In this document: one piece after another, positions 13,536 to 22,756 of the stretch
How the letters are laid out: each line of letters begins with the position of its first letter
How positions within the stretch are numbered: position 1 is the stretch's first letter
DNA from: an uncultured Collinsella sp.
GTDB taxonomy: Bacteria; Actinomycetota; Coriobacteriia; Coriobacteriales; Coriobacteriaceae
NCBI GenBank assembly: GCA_900548935.1
Contig: URMR01000007.1
Coordinates: 1 to 30,595, forward strand
Reading direction: 5' to 3'
DNA: 30,595 nt
Made by a program: the position numbers and the translations under genes
The notes under the pieces: model-generated
The model's database searches: none
Seen by the model: the letters and a program-made list of their open reading frames with translations, nothing else
What the model was told of the DNA's origin: nothing

Positions 13536-14570
13536 CTAGCGCGCGACGCGGGTGCCACCGTCGGCGGCTGATGCTACGGCTGCGATCTCGTCTGCGGTCA
13601 CCAAGTTGGAGTCGCCCTTGATGGTGAGCTTGAGGATCGAAGCCGCAATCGCGTAGTTGACGGCAGCCTGCGGATCGAAGTCGTTGATGAGGGCGTGGAC
13701 CAGGCCGGCGTTGAAAGCGTCGCCGGCGGCAACACCCTCAAGCACGTGCACATCGTGAGCAGGGGAGAACCAGTGCTCGCCGCTCTCGGCGTCATAGAGC
13801 ATGCCCATCCAGATGGAGCGCTCGACGCAGGAGATGTTGCGGACGACCGAAGCGACCTTCTTGCAGCCGTACTCGGCGCAAATCTGACGGGCCATCTCGA
13901 CATAGGTGTCGCGCTCCTCGATGCCGTGGGCAAGGGAGCCAGAGACGCAGGTCATGCCAAGGCCGGCAGGCGCATCCTCGTCGTTGGCGATGCAGATGTC
14001 GACGAGCGGCAGGAGCTCCTTCATGGTGGCCTGCGACTTCTCGGGCGACCACATCTTGCCGCGATAGTTCACGTCGCACACGGTCGTGATGCCCTTGGCG
14101 CGGCAGGCGGTGAGGGCATCCTTGCAGGCGGCAGCCATCTCATCGGAGACGGCGGGGGTCACGCCGGAGAAATAGAAGACATCGATGCCCTTGAGGATCT
14201 CGTCCCAGTTAAAGACGTCGCGCTTGGCCATGTTGATGGCAGAGTACTTGCGGTCGTAGACGCAACCGTTACCGCGCTGCGAGGCGCCGACCTCAAACAC
14301 ATAGGAGCCAAGACGGTCGCCCTGACGCACGACGCGCGTGGTGTCGACGCCGTAGGCCTTCAGCGAACGCAGGGCGCACTCGCCCAGACGGTTGGCCGGG
14401 ACAACGGAGACGTAAGCGGCCTTGTCGCCCTGGTAGGCCAGGGAAAGCGCAGTGTTGGCCTCGGCGCCGCCGTAGCGGACGTCAAACTCGGTTGCCTGCT
14501 CAATACGCAGGTGGTCTTTGGGTGAGAGTCTCATCATGATCTCGCCGAAGGTAAGAACCGTTTTACCCAT
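13536..14570 (-). CDS. kdgK: 2-keto-3-deoxygluconate kinase (PfkB family)
   Basis: 344 residues of the ribokinase/PfkB fold. N-terminal 'LTFGEIMMRLSP' and 'VRYGGAEANTALSLAYQGDKAAYVSVVPANRLGE' match sugar kinases of the KDG type. 'VCDVNYRGKMW' (about 165-174) is the D-x-N-x-R substrate block of KDG kinases. The C-terminal signature reads 'LEGVAAGDAFNAGLVHAL' with catalytic Asp284; the usual G-A-G-D is A-A-G-D here. It makes KDPG from KDG and ATP, feeding the aldolase downstream. The ATG at 14570 follows GAAGGAG; a longer frame to 14657 runs into motif A and is rejected. Divergent LacI regulator; LacI-type operators sit at its promoter. Confidence 0.92.
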   Translation of the reverse strand: MGKTVLTFGEIMMRLSPKDHLRIEQATEFDVRYGGAEANTALSLAYQGDKAAYVSVVPANRLGECALRSLKAYGVDTTRVVRQGDRLGSYVFEVGASQRGNGCVYDRKYSAINMAKRDVFNWDEILKGIDVFYFSGVTPAVSDEMAAACKDALTACRAKGITTVCDVNYRGKMWSPEKSQATMKELLPLVDICIANDEDAPAGLGMTCVSGSLAHGIEERDTYVEMARQICAEYGCKKVASVVRNISCVERSIWMGMLYDAESGEHWFSPAHDVHVLEGVAAGDAFNAGLVHALINDFDPQAAVNYAIAASILKLTIKGDSNLVTADEIAAVASAADGGTRVAR

Positions 14571-14613
14571 GGTCGCGCAGCTCCTTCTTGCTCGTGCGTA
14601 CACCTTTGATATG

Positions 14614-14671
14614 GCGTTGGCGCGCAGGTGCCAAGACGGTAGGGTGCGTCTTTGCACCTGCGTGCCAACGC
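14614..14671 (-). ncRNA. Motif A copy 2: 58-nt hairpin in the KDG kinase leader
   Basis: GCGTTGGC (14614-14621)/GCCAACGC (14664-14671), then GCGCAGGTGC against GCACCTGCGT, then AAGACG/CGTCTT with loop GTAGGGTG. The apex GGTAGGGTGCGTCTT is identical to copy 1. Several lower-stem pairs differ in both partners, the mark of selection for an RNA hairpin. It lies between the operator and the kinase ribosome site. Confidence 0.7.
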
Positions 14672-14673
14672 TC

Positions 14674-14721
14674 GCCGAAATCGGTTTACGAAATCGGTTT
14701 CGTTTCGTGTTGTAGTATACT
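14674..14721. promoter_or_regulatory. Divergent promoters with two overlapping LacI-type operators
   Basis: ACGAAATC-GGTTTCGT (14688-14703) and the weaker GCCGAAATCGGTTTAC (14674-14689) overlap by two bases. AGTATACT (14714-14721) gives a TATACT -10 on each strand: minus 14719-14714 for the kinase, plus 14716-14721 for the LacI gene. -35 boxes are poor, so activation or weak promoters are likely. The operators cover the kinase start site. Confidence 0.65.
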
Positions 14722-14804
14722 CACCTACAGCGTTTTGCAACCGAGATTTTTAAAAAATGCCTAAAATGGCTCAGACCGCCGACAATTGGGAAACGGGGTG
14801 CGTT

Positions 14805-15827
14805 ATGGCGCAGATGAGAATCAAGGACATTGCCGCCGAGGCGGGCGTGAGCCCGGCCACGGTCTCGCGCTATCTCAACAACCGCCCCGGGCAAATGACC
14901 GAGGAGACCCGTGCCCGCATCGCGGCGGTTATCGAGCACACTGGCTATCGCCCACGTGCCGCCGCGCGCAATCTGCGGAGCTCGCGCACCAACCTCATCG
15001 GCGTGATCCTGGCCGACATCGCCAACCCGTTCTCCAGCGCCATGCTCGAAGGACTTTCCGCCAGCGCCGCTGCGCGCGGCTGCTCGCTCATGACGGCCAT
15101 TAGCGGCAACGACCCCGCTAAGGAAGCGGAGTCGCTCACCAGACTTATCGATGCCGGCGTGGACGGCCTGGTCGTCAACACCTGTGGCGGCAATGACGAG
15201 GCGATCGCCGCGGCAGCGGGACGCCTGCCCGTTGTGCTGCTCGACCGCGACGTTGCCGACGGCGGTGTCGATCTGGTGACATCTAACAACCGTGAGCTGG
15301 TCGCTGGCTTGGTAGACGAGCTCGCCGCTGCGGGCTGTGAGCGCCTGTGCATGCTCACCGAGGCAAGCGACGACAGCCCCGTGCGTCGAGAGCGCGCCGA
15401 GGCCTTTACCGACGAGCTTTCGCGCCGCGGTCTTGCGGGCGAGGTCGTTACCCTGGCCGATGGCGGTGCCACGGGCGTTGGCCGTTTGGACGAGACCATC
15501 CGCGGCTATGCGGGCAAAAGGCTCGGCCTTATCGCTGTCAACGGCCTGGTCTTCCTGCGCCTGACCGAGGCGCTGGCGCAGCTTGGCCCCTCGCTGCCGG
15601 CGGGGCTCAAGATCGCGACGTTTGACGACTATCCCTGGAACCATGTGCTCTTTGGCGGTGTGACCACGGCAGCGCAAGACACCATCACCATTGCCGAGCG
15701 CGTAGTCGAGCGCCTGTCCGAGCGCATCGACGTCGTTACCACCACGGTGGGCGAGGCCGCAAAGCTCGCCCCCAAGCGCATCGAGATTCCCGGCCACATC
15801 GAACATCGCGCATCAACCTCGCGCTAG
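14805..15827 (+). CDS. LacI-family transcriptional regulator of the KDG/KDPG genes
   Basis: 340 residues. DNA-binding domain 'IKDIAAEAGVSPATVSRYLNNRPGQMTEETRARI' and hinge 'YRPRAAARNLRSSRTNLIGVI', followed by a periplasmic-binding-protein-like effector domain ('ADIANPFSSAMLEGLSASAAARGCSL', 'DGLVVNTCGG', 'LPVVLLDRDV', 'KIATFDDYPWNHVLFGGVTT'). The final part resembles regulators of sugar-acid genes. I start at 14805, which has GGGG about eight bases before and gives the usual short N-terminus; ATGs at 14757 and 14766 have no ribosome site. Operators with a central CG lie in the divergent promoter and again before the YczE-like gene, so it probably represses both. The ligand (KDG or KDPG) is inferred. 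Confidence 0.88.
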   Translation: MAQMRIKDIAAEAGVSPATVSRYLNNRPGQMTEETRARIAAVIEHTGYRPRAAARNLRSSRTNLIGVILADIANPFSSAMLEGLSASAAARGCSLMTAISGNDPAKEAESLTRLIDAGVDGLVVNTCGGNDEAIAAAAGRLPVVLLDRDVADGGVDLVTSNNRELVAGLVDELAAAGCERLCMLTEASDDSPVRRERAEAFTDELSRRGLAGEVVTLADGGATGVGRLDETIRGYAGKRLGLIAVNGLVFLRLTEALAQLGPSLPAGLKIATFDDYPWNHVLFGGVTTAAQDTITIAERVVERLSERIDVVTTTVGEAAKLAPKRIEIPGHIEHRASTSR

Positions 15828-15861
15828 CCTGTATGATAATATATAGACAATGTCATACAGG
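15828..15861. promoter_or_regulatory. Operator-promoter of the RHH-nucleotidyltransferase gene
   Basis: CCTGTATGA (15828-15836) and TCATACAGG (15853-15861) are perfect arms around 16 AT-rich bases (TAATATATAGACAATG) that could hold a -10. The right arm runs into the ribosome site. Such a dyad is typical of autoregulation by a ribbon-helix-helix antitoxin. Confidence 0.65.
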
Positions 15862-15869
15862 AGGTATCC

Positions 15870-16364
15870 ATGGCTGCGTCTGTGCTGAGTGTGCGAGTGG
15901 ACTCGTCAATTAAAGACTCATTTGCCGAACTGTGCGAAGAGCTTGGCATGACTTCGTCTGTTGCGGTCAATATGTTTATGAGGCAGATGCTGCGCGAGCG
16001 CTCTCTGCCGTTTGTTCCTTCACTTGGTAAGAGCTTTGCGAGCGAAAGCGCCGCGACGGGCATTTTGGATACTGCCCAGATTGAGTCCGCCGTCCGCGAG
16101 GCAGCCAGCTCGATTCCCGCCATCAAAACCGTGATTCTTTTTGGTTCGTATGCCCGGGGCGAGGCACATGTCGATAGCGATATTGACTTGCGTCTCGAAG
16201 TCGATCGCGAACAGGGCTTTGGTCTTTTCGCGTTGTCGGCGTTTGGCGAGGCGGTTCGCAAAGAAACCGGGAAGCAGGTTGACCTCGTCTCGAGTGACTA
16301 TCTTGATGATGATCTTGCCGCGGTAATCGAGCGCGAAGGAGTGATCCTTTATGATCGCGCATAA
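15870..16364 (+). CDS. Fusion of RelB/DinJ-type antitoxin domain and MNT-type nucleotidyltransferase
   Basis: 164 residues in two parts. Residues 4-50 ('VLSVRVDSSIKDSFAELCEELGMTSSVAVNMFMRQMLRERSLPF') are a ribbon-helix-helix domain like RelB/DinJ antitoxins. Residues 80-164 are a minimal nucleotidyltransferase with 'LFGSYARGEA' (GSYARG 92-97) and 'SDIDL' (Asp104, Asp106), as in MNT antitoxins that modify HEPN toxins. AGGAGG precedes the ATG at 15870. No HEPN or RelE-like partner gene lies next to it. An autoregulatory dyad lies upstream. It may guard a partner elsewhere or modify a housekeeping target (inference). Confidence 0.8.
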   Translation: MAASVLSVRVDSSIKDSFAELCEELGMTSSVAVNMFMRQMLRERSLPFVPSLGKSFASESAATGILDTAQIESAVREAASSIPAIKTVILFGSYARGEAHVDSDIDLRLEVDREQGFGLFALSAFGEAVRKETGKQVDLVSSDYLDDDLAAVIEREGVILYDRA

Positions 16365-16490
16365 GTCAGACGGCCTGTTCGCGCACGTTTTTTGAGCGCT
16401 TGATACGCTTTAACCCTGCGGAAACATTTTTCTGCGATAGTATCTGCGATATAGACCAGTCGAAACCCGCCCGAAAGAAAGGGGAGCGAC

Positions 16491-17828
16491 ATGAACCAGC
16501 AGAACATCGATTACGTACTCCGCTCCGTAGAGCAGCGTGACATCCGCTTTGTGCGTCTGTGGTTTGTCGACATTCTCGGCCGCCTCAAGAACTTTGCCAT
16601 TAGCCCCGAGGACCTCGAGGTCGCTTTTGAGGAGGGTATTGGCTTTGACGGCTCCGCCATCGAGGGCTTTGCCACGCCCGAGGAAGCCGACATGCTGGCG
16701 TTTCCCGATGCTTCGACCTTCCAGATTTTGCCGTGGCGCCCGAGCCACAACGGCGTCGCCCGCGTGTTCTGCGATGTGTGCACCCCCGACCGCAAGCCCT
16801 TCGCCGGCGATCCGCGCGATGCGTTGCGCCGCATGTTCTATAAGGCCGAGAAGGCTGGCTACCTGCTCAACGTGGGCGCCGAACTGGAGTATTACTACTT
16901 CCCCGACGAGCACACCCCCGAGCCGCTCGACAACGTGGGCTACTTCGATCTTTCGGTGAGCGATGCCGCTCGCGACCTGCGCCGCAACACGGTCCTCACG
17001 CTCGAGAAGATGTCCGTGCCCGTGGAGTACACCTTCCACGCCGCCGGCCGCTCGCAGCACGGCATGAGCCTGCGCCACGCCGAGGCCCTGAGCATGTCCG
17101 ACGCCATCACCACGGCCAAACTCATCATTAAACAGCAGGCCTACGAGAGCGGTTGCCACGCCTCCTTTATGCCCAAACCGTTGGCGGGCGAGGACGGCAG
17201 CGCCATGTTTTTGCATCAGTCGCTGTTCGACCACGACGGCAACAACGTCTTTTGGGGCGAGGACGACGAGAGGTACCACCTCTCCGATATCGCCAAGCAC
17301 TACATGGCCGGCATCCTTGCGCACGCGCGCGAGATTAGCGCCATCACCAACCCCACGGTCAACTCGTACAAGCGCATCACCACGGGTGGCGATTCCGTGC
17401 CGCAGTACGCCACGTGGGGCCTGCGCAATCGCGCGAGCATGATCCGCATCCCGGTCTACAAGCCCGGCAAGCAGCTGTCCACGCGCATCGAGCTGCGTAG
17501 CCCCGACCCCATGGCCAATCCGTACCTGGTCAACGCCGTCACGCTGGCGGCTGGTCTCGATGGCATCGAGCGCAAGCTGGAGCTCCCGCCCGAGGCCACG
17601 GCCGAGACGCTCAAACTCACCGACCGTCAGATGCTCGAGGCCGGCTACGCACCGCTGCCGCGCTCGCTCAAAGAGGCGCTTGACGTCTTTGAGGACTCGC
17701 AGTTTATGAAGGATGCCCTCGGCGAGCACATTCACAGCTTCTTCCTCAAAAAGAAGCGCAACGAGTGGCATAAGTTTGAGTCTACGATCACCGAGTGGGA
17801 GATCAAGCACTACCTGGCGAACTCCTAA
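16491..17828 (+). CDS. glnA: Glutamine synthetase type I homologue with altered metal-site residues
   Basis: 445 residues, the length of GSI-alpha enzymes, colinear throughout: 'GFDGSAIEGF' (51-60), 'GAELEYYYF' (Glu131 and Glu133 kept), 'ASFMPKPLAGEDGSAMFLHQSLF', 'NPTVNSYKR', 'LRNRASMIRIP', 'TRIELRSPDPMANPYL' (Glu334, Arg336). Key places differ from the family: the H-E-V and Q-H-E-I glutamates read Ala184 and Gly191 ('FHAAGRSQHGMSL'), the GSGMH histidine is Phe240, and the GYEAP glutamate region reads 'GGDSVP'. These normally bind metal, glutamate or ammonia. So it may have another substrate or a regulatory role. GAAAGAAAGGGGAG precedes the start. The GlnR-like gene follows in the same direction after 50 bp. 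Confidence 0.85.
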   Translation: MNQQNIDYVLRSVEQRDIRFVRLWFVDILGRLKNFAISPEDLEVAFEEGIGFDGSAIEGFATPEEADMLAFPDASTFQILPWRPSHNGVARVFCDVCTPDRKPFAGDPRDALRRMFYKAEKAGYLLNVGAELEYYYFPDEHTPEPLDNVGYFDLSVSDAARDLRRNTVLTLEKMSVPVEYTFHAAGRSQHGMSLRHAEALSMSDAITTAKLIIKQQAYESGCHASFMPKPLAGEDGSAMFLHQSLFDHDGNNVFWGEDDERYHLSDIAKHYMAGILAHAREISAITNPTVNSYKRITTGGDSVPQYATWGLRNRASMIRIPVYKPGKQLSTRIELRSPDPMANPYLVNAVTLAAGLDGIERKLELPPEATAETLKLTDRQMLEAGYAPLPRSLKEALDVFEDSQFMKDALGEHIHSFFLKKKRNEWHKFESTITEWEIKHYLANS

Positions 17829-17878
17829 TCGCGCTGGCTTGTTCCAGTACGATTGAGCTCATTTCCTTGGAGGCCGAT

Positions 17879-18541
17879 ATGTCCGAAAAGAGTGCCCTGT
17901 TCATGGCGCGCACGACGCGCTTCCACGAGTTTGCCCGCAGCTTGACGACCACCCTGGGTGTCGAGGTGAGCCTGGCAACCCCCGATTCGCCGACTGCGGC
18001 GCACGACTTTGACCTGCTGATCCTCGATTCCGACGGCATCCGCAGCGACCGCATCGATCAGATTGCCAAGTGGCTTGACGATCGCGGCGGCGTCCCCATG
18101 TTGGTGATCGTCGACGACGAGGCGCTCGGCACCCTGCGCCTGCCGAATCACGCGCATGCCGACTTTGTATGCCCCACGGCGACGCCCAACGAACTCAAGG
18201 CTCGCGCACAGCGCCTGATGGGCGAGGAGGAGACCGTCACCGCCGACGATGTGCTCAACATCGATAACCTCGAGATTAACCTGGCTACCTACCAGGTGAC
18301 ACTCGATAACGAGCCCATCGACCTGACGCTGATGGAGTACTCGCTTCTGAGCTTTTTGGCGACGCATCCCAACCGTGCCTACAGCCGCGAGGTACTGCTG
18401 CACCGCGTGTGGGGCTTTGAGTACTGCGGCGGCACGCGCACCGTCGACGTGCACATTCGACGCATCCGTTCCAAGGTGGGCCCGCAGATTGCGGCACACA
18501 TCACCACCGTCCGCGGCGTGGGCTATCTGTTTAAGGACTAG
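17879..18541 (+). CDS. glnR: GlnR-like orphan response regulator (OmpR-type winged helix)
   Basis: 220 residues. N-terminal receiver-like domain (1-115) keeps an Asp (Asp50 in 'LLILDSDG') but lacks the acidic pair near the N-terminus and the conserved Lys ('DFVCPTATP'), so phosphorylation by a histidine kinase is unlikely. The C-terminal winged helix (about 125-220) reads 'LTLMEYSLLSFLATHPNRAYSREVLLHRVWGFEYCGGTRTVDVHIRRIRSKVG', very like actinobacterial GlnR. In actinomycetes GlnR controls nitrogen genes. GGAGG precedes the ATG at 17879. It directly follows the glutamine synthetase homologue, which supports a nitrogen role. Confidence 0.85.
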   Translation: MSEKSALFMARTTRFHEFARSLTTTLGVEVSLATPDSPTAAHDFDLLILDSDGIRSDRIDQIAKWLDDRGGVPMLVIVDDEALGTLRLPNHAHADFVCPTATPNELKARAQRLMGEEETVTADDVLNIDNLEINLATYQVTLDNEPIDLTLMEYSLLSFLATHPNRAYSREVLLHRVWGFEYCGGTRTVDVHIRRIRSKVGPQIAAHITTVRGVGYLFKD

Positions 18542-18546
18542 CTTTT

Positions 18547-18577
18547 CACCACAAAGGGGACAGGCACCTTTGTGGTG
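18547..18577. repeat. Hairpin repeat, family 2 (copy 1)
   Basis: CACCACAAAGG (18547-18557) and CCTTTGTGGTG (18567-18577) enclose GGACAGGCA. The GGGACAGGCACC core is common in REP-type palindromes. TGGTTTT follows, so it may also end the glnA-glnR transcript. Copy 2 is at 29051-29083. Confidence 0.7.
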
Positions 18578-18694
18578 GTTTTGACGCAGGCCGGGTCCTT
18601 TTGGGTCTGCAGCAGAACTTAAGCCTTCCTAAAAGATTGCGTTCTCATACACGTGCACCCGCATATTGGGGTACAACTCAACGTGAACAATGAT

Positions 18695-18730
18695 GGCCCG
18701 CCACATGTTTGGCGGGCCTTTGGTTATTTG
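18695..18730 (+). terminator. Hairpin with T-rich tail before htrA
   Basis: GGCCCGCC (18695-18702)/GGCGGGCC (18711-18718) around ACATGTTT, followed by TTTGGTTATTT. Either the terminator of the upstream operon or an attenuator in the htrA leader; the htrA start is only 30 bp further. Confidence 0.6.
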
Positions 18731-18747
18731 ACGAAAGGATCGCAGCT

Positions 18748-20208
18748 ATGAGCGAGAACGATTCCCAGCGCCCCCAGGATGCGGGCAACGCCGGCGAGAC
18801 CCAGCAGCAGCCGCGCGTGCAGGTGGAGTCGACGCCTGCCGACGGCAACATTCCCTACGTGCAGGCCTACGACACGCAGACCGGCAAGCCGCTGGGCGGC
18901 CAACAGGTCGTGAACAAGCACACGGTGGTCAAGACCAAGACCAAAAAGCTGCCGATCTTTATTACGGCGCTCGCCGGCTGCGCATGCGGTGCCCTGCTGG
19001 TCATCGCGCTCATTATGAGCGGCACGCTCGATATCGGCGGCGGCAGGAACGCCGTGACGGCGGGTGCTTCGGGTTCATCGACGCAAAAGATCACCATTGA
19101 CTCCGAGGACACCACGCTGGCCGAGGCCGTTTCTGCTAAGGCCCTGCCCTCCGTTGTTTCCATCACTGCCACTTCGAGCGGCAGCCAGAATGGCTCGCTT
19201 TCGCAGTCTGCTGACGGGTCGGATAACTCGGGCAGTGTCGGTTCGGGCGTGGTGCTCGATACCGAGGGCCACATCCTCACCAACAACCACGTGGTCGATG
19301 GTTACGACCAGTACGTGGTGACCATGGATGACGGCACCACCTACGAGGCCGAGTTCGTGGGCAACGATGCCTCGAGCGACCTGGCCGTCATCAAGCTCAA
19401 GGACGCCGATGCTTCCAAGCTCACCCCGATCGAGATCGGCGACTCCTCCAAGCTCAACGTGGGCGAGTGGGTCATGGCGATTGGCTCGCCCTTCGGCAAC
19501 GAGCAGTCTGTCTCTACGGGCATTGTGTCGGCGCTGTATCGCTCCACGGCCATGAGCTCTACCAGCGGCAACACCATCTACGCCAACATGATCCAGACCG
19601 ATGCCGCCATCAACCCGGGCAACTCCGGTGGCGCACTCGTCAACGACAACGGCGAGCTCGTGGGTATTAACTCGCTTATCGAGAGCTATTCGGGCTCCAG
19701 CTCGGGCGTGGGTTTTGCCATTCCGGTCAACTATGCCAAGAGCATTGCCGACCAGATTATCGACGGCAAGACGCCGGTACATCCGTACATGGGCGCTACG
19801 CTTTCGAGCGTCAATGCGCTCAACGCCCGCACCAACAAGCTGAGCACCGATAGCGGCGCGTATGTGGCAAGCGTCGTCGAGGACGGTCCTGCCGCCAAGG
19901 CTGGCATCCAAGAGGGCGATGTCATTACCAAGCTGGGCGACGATGAGATTACGAGCGCCGATGGCCTGATCATCGCGCTGCGCAGCCACGAGGTGGGCGA
20001 GAAGGTCGAGATCACGCTCGTGCGCGGCAAGGAAGAGAAGAAGGTCACGGTCGAGCTGGGCTCCGACGAGGAGTTGCAGAACCAGCAACAGGACGACAGT
20101 GCGACCGACACCGGCAACGGCGGTATTACCGACGAGCAGTTGCGCCAGTATCTGGAGGAGCTGCTGGGCCAGCAGGGCCAGGGTCAGGGCTACGGCCAGG
20201 GTTACTAA
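18748..20208 (+). CDS. htrA: HtrA/DegP-like membrane-anchored serine protease (S1C) with PDZ domain
   Basis: 486 residues. A charged, Gln-rich cytoplasmic N-terminus (1-68), one membrane helix (about 69-91), a Ser/Gly-rich linker, then the trypsin-like domain with His181 ('LTNNHVVDG'), Asp211 ('SSDLAVIKL') and Ser293 ('INPGNSGGALV'). A PDZ domain follows (about 370-460: 'AYVASVVEDGPAAKAGIQEGDVITKLGDDEI'). The protein ends in a Gly/Gln/Tyr tail. It should degrade or refold damaged proteins outside the membrane. I start at 18748, where AAAGGA stands eight bases upstream; the longer frame from 18709 runs through a hairpin. A strong terminator follows. Confidence 0.93.
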   Translation: MSENDSQRPQDAGNAGETQQQPRVQVESTPADGNIPYVQAYDTQTGKPLGGQQVVNKHTVVKTKTKKLPIFITALAGCACGALLVIALIMSGTLDIGGGRNAVTAGASGSSTQKITIDSEDTTLAEAVSAKALPSVVSITATSSGSQNGSLSQSADGSDNSGSVGSGVVLDTEGHILTNNHVVDGYDQYVVTMDDGTTYEAEFVGNDASSDLAVIKLKDADASKLTPIEIGDSSKLNVGEWVMAIGSPFGNEQSVSTGIVSALYRSTAMSSTSGNTIYANMIQTDAAINPGNSGGALVNDNGELVGINSLIESYSGSSSGVGFAIPVNYAKSIADQIIDGKTPVHPYMGATLSSVNALNARTNKLSTDSGAYVASVVEDGPAAKAGIQEGDVITKLGDDEITSADGLIIALRSHEVGEKVEITLVRGKEEKKVTVELGSDEELQNQQQDDSATDTGNGGITDEQLRQYLEELLGQQGQGQGYGQGY

Positions 20209-20234
20209 CGAGCCGTATCGCACATACCGAAGCC

Positions 20235-20270
20235 AGAGGGGCTGTCCCATCAACGCGGGACAGCCCCTCT
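20235..20270 (+). terminator. Terminator of htrA
   Basis: A perfect 14-bp stem (20235-20248 with 20257-20270) with loop ATCAACGC, followed by CTTCTTATT. Confidence 0.9.
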
Positions 20271-20279
20271 CTTCTTATT

Positions 20280-20308
20280 GATCCGTTGGGGACGGAGGAA
20301 AACGGATC
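20280..20308. repeat. Short hairpin repeat of GGGGACGGAGGA type
   Basis: GATCCGTT (20280-20287) and AACGGATC (20301-20308) enclose GGGGACGGAGGAA. The style is that of extragenic palindromes; only one copy is in this window. Confidence 0.5.
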
Positions 20309-20434
20309 GCTTGGGGCTGACAAGAGGCCTGGTCCGGAATGGTCTGAACTAACTGTCCACCCCGGTCTGGCGGCTGCCGATTCGGTGCGGTTCGAAAGGG
20401 CTATTCGGCCCCGTTGCGACCGGTGGTACTCTAG

Positions 20435-22696
<2,262 letters not shown>

Positions 22697-22715
22697 GACA
22701 TCGATAGCCAAATTG

Positions 22716-22756
22716 AAGAACCGCCCGGGAAGCATGATGCCTTCCGGGCGGTTCTT
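22716..22756. terminator. Bidirectional terminator between ligA and the MerR gene
   Basis: AAGAACCGCCCGG (22716-22728) pairs with CCGGGCGGTTCTT (22744-22756); ATTT follows on the plus strand and CAATTT on the minus. It overlaps the MerR stop codon. Confidence 0.85.

Noticed and set aside
12299..13621. 440-codon open frame on the plus strand
   Set aside because: Runs through a hairpin repeat, then antisense to the well-supported KDPG aldolase and motif B; no family similarity.
15870..16364. Complete toxin-antitoxin pair
   Set aside because: No second small gene (HEPN or RelE-like) is found on either side.
18709..18747. N-terminal extension of HtrA
   Set aside because: It overlaps a terminator-like hairpin and lacks a ribosome site, whereas 18748 has AAAGGA.
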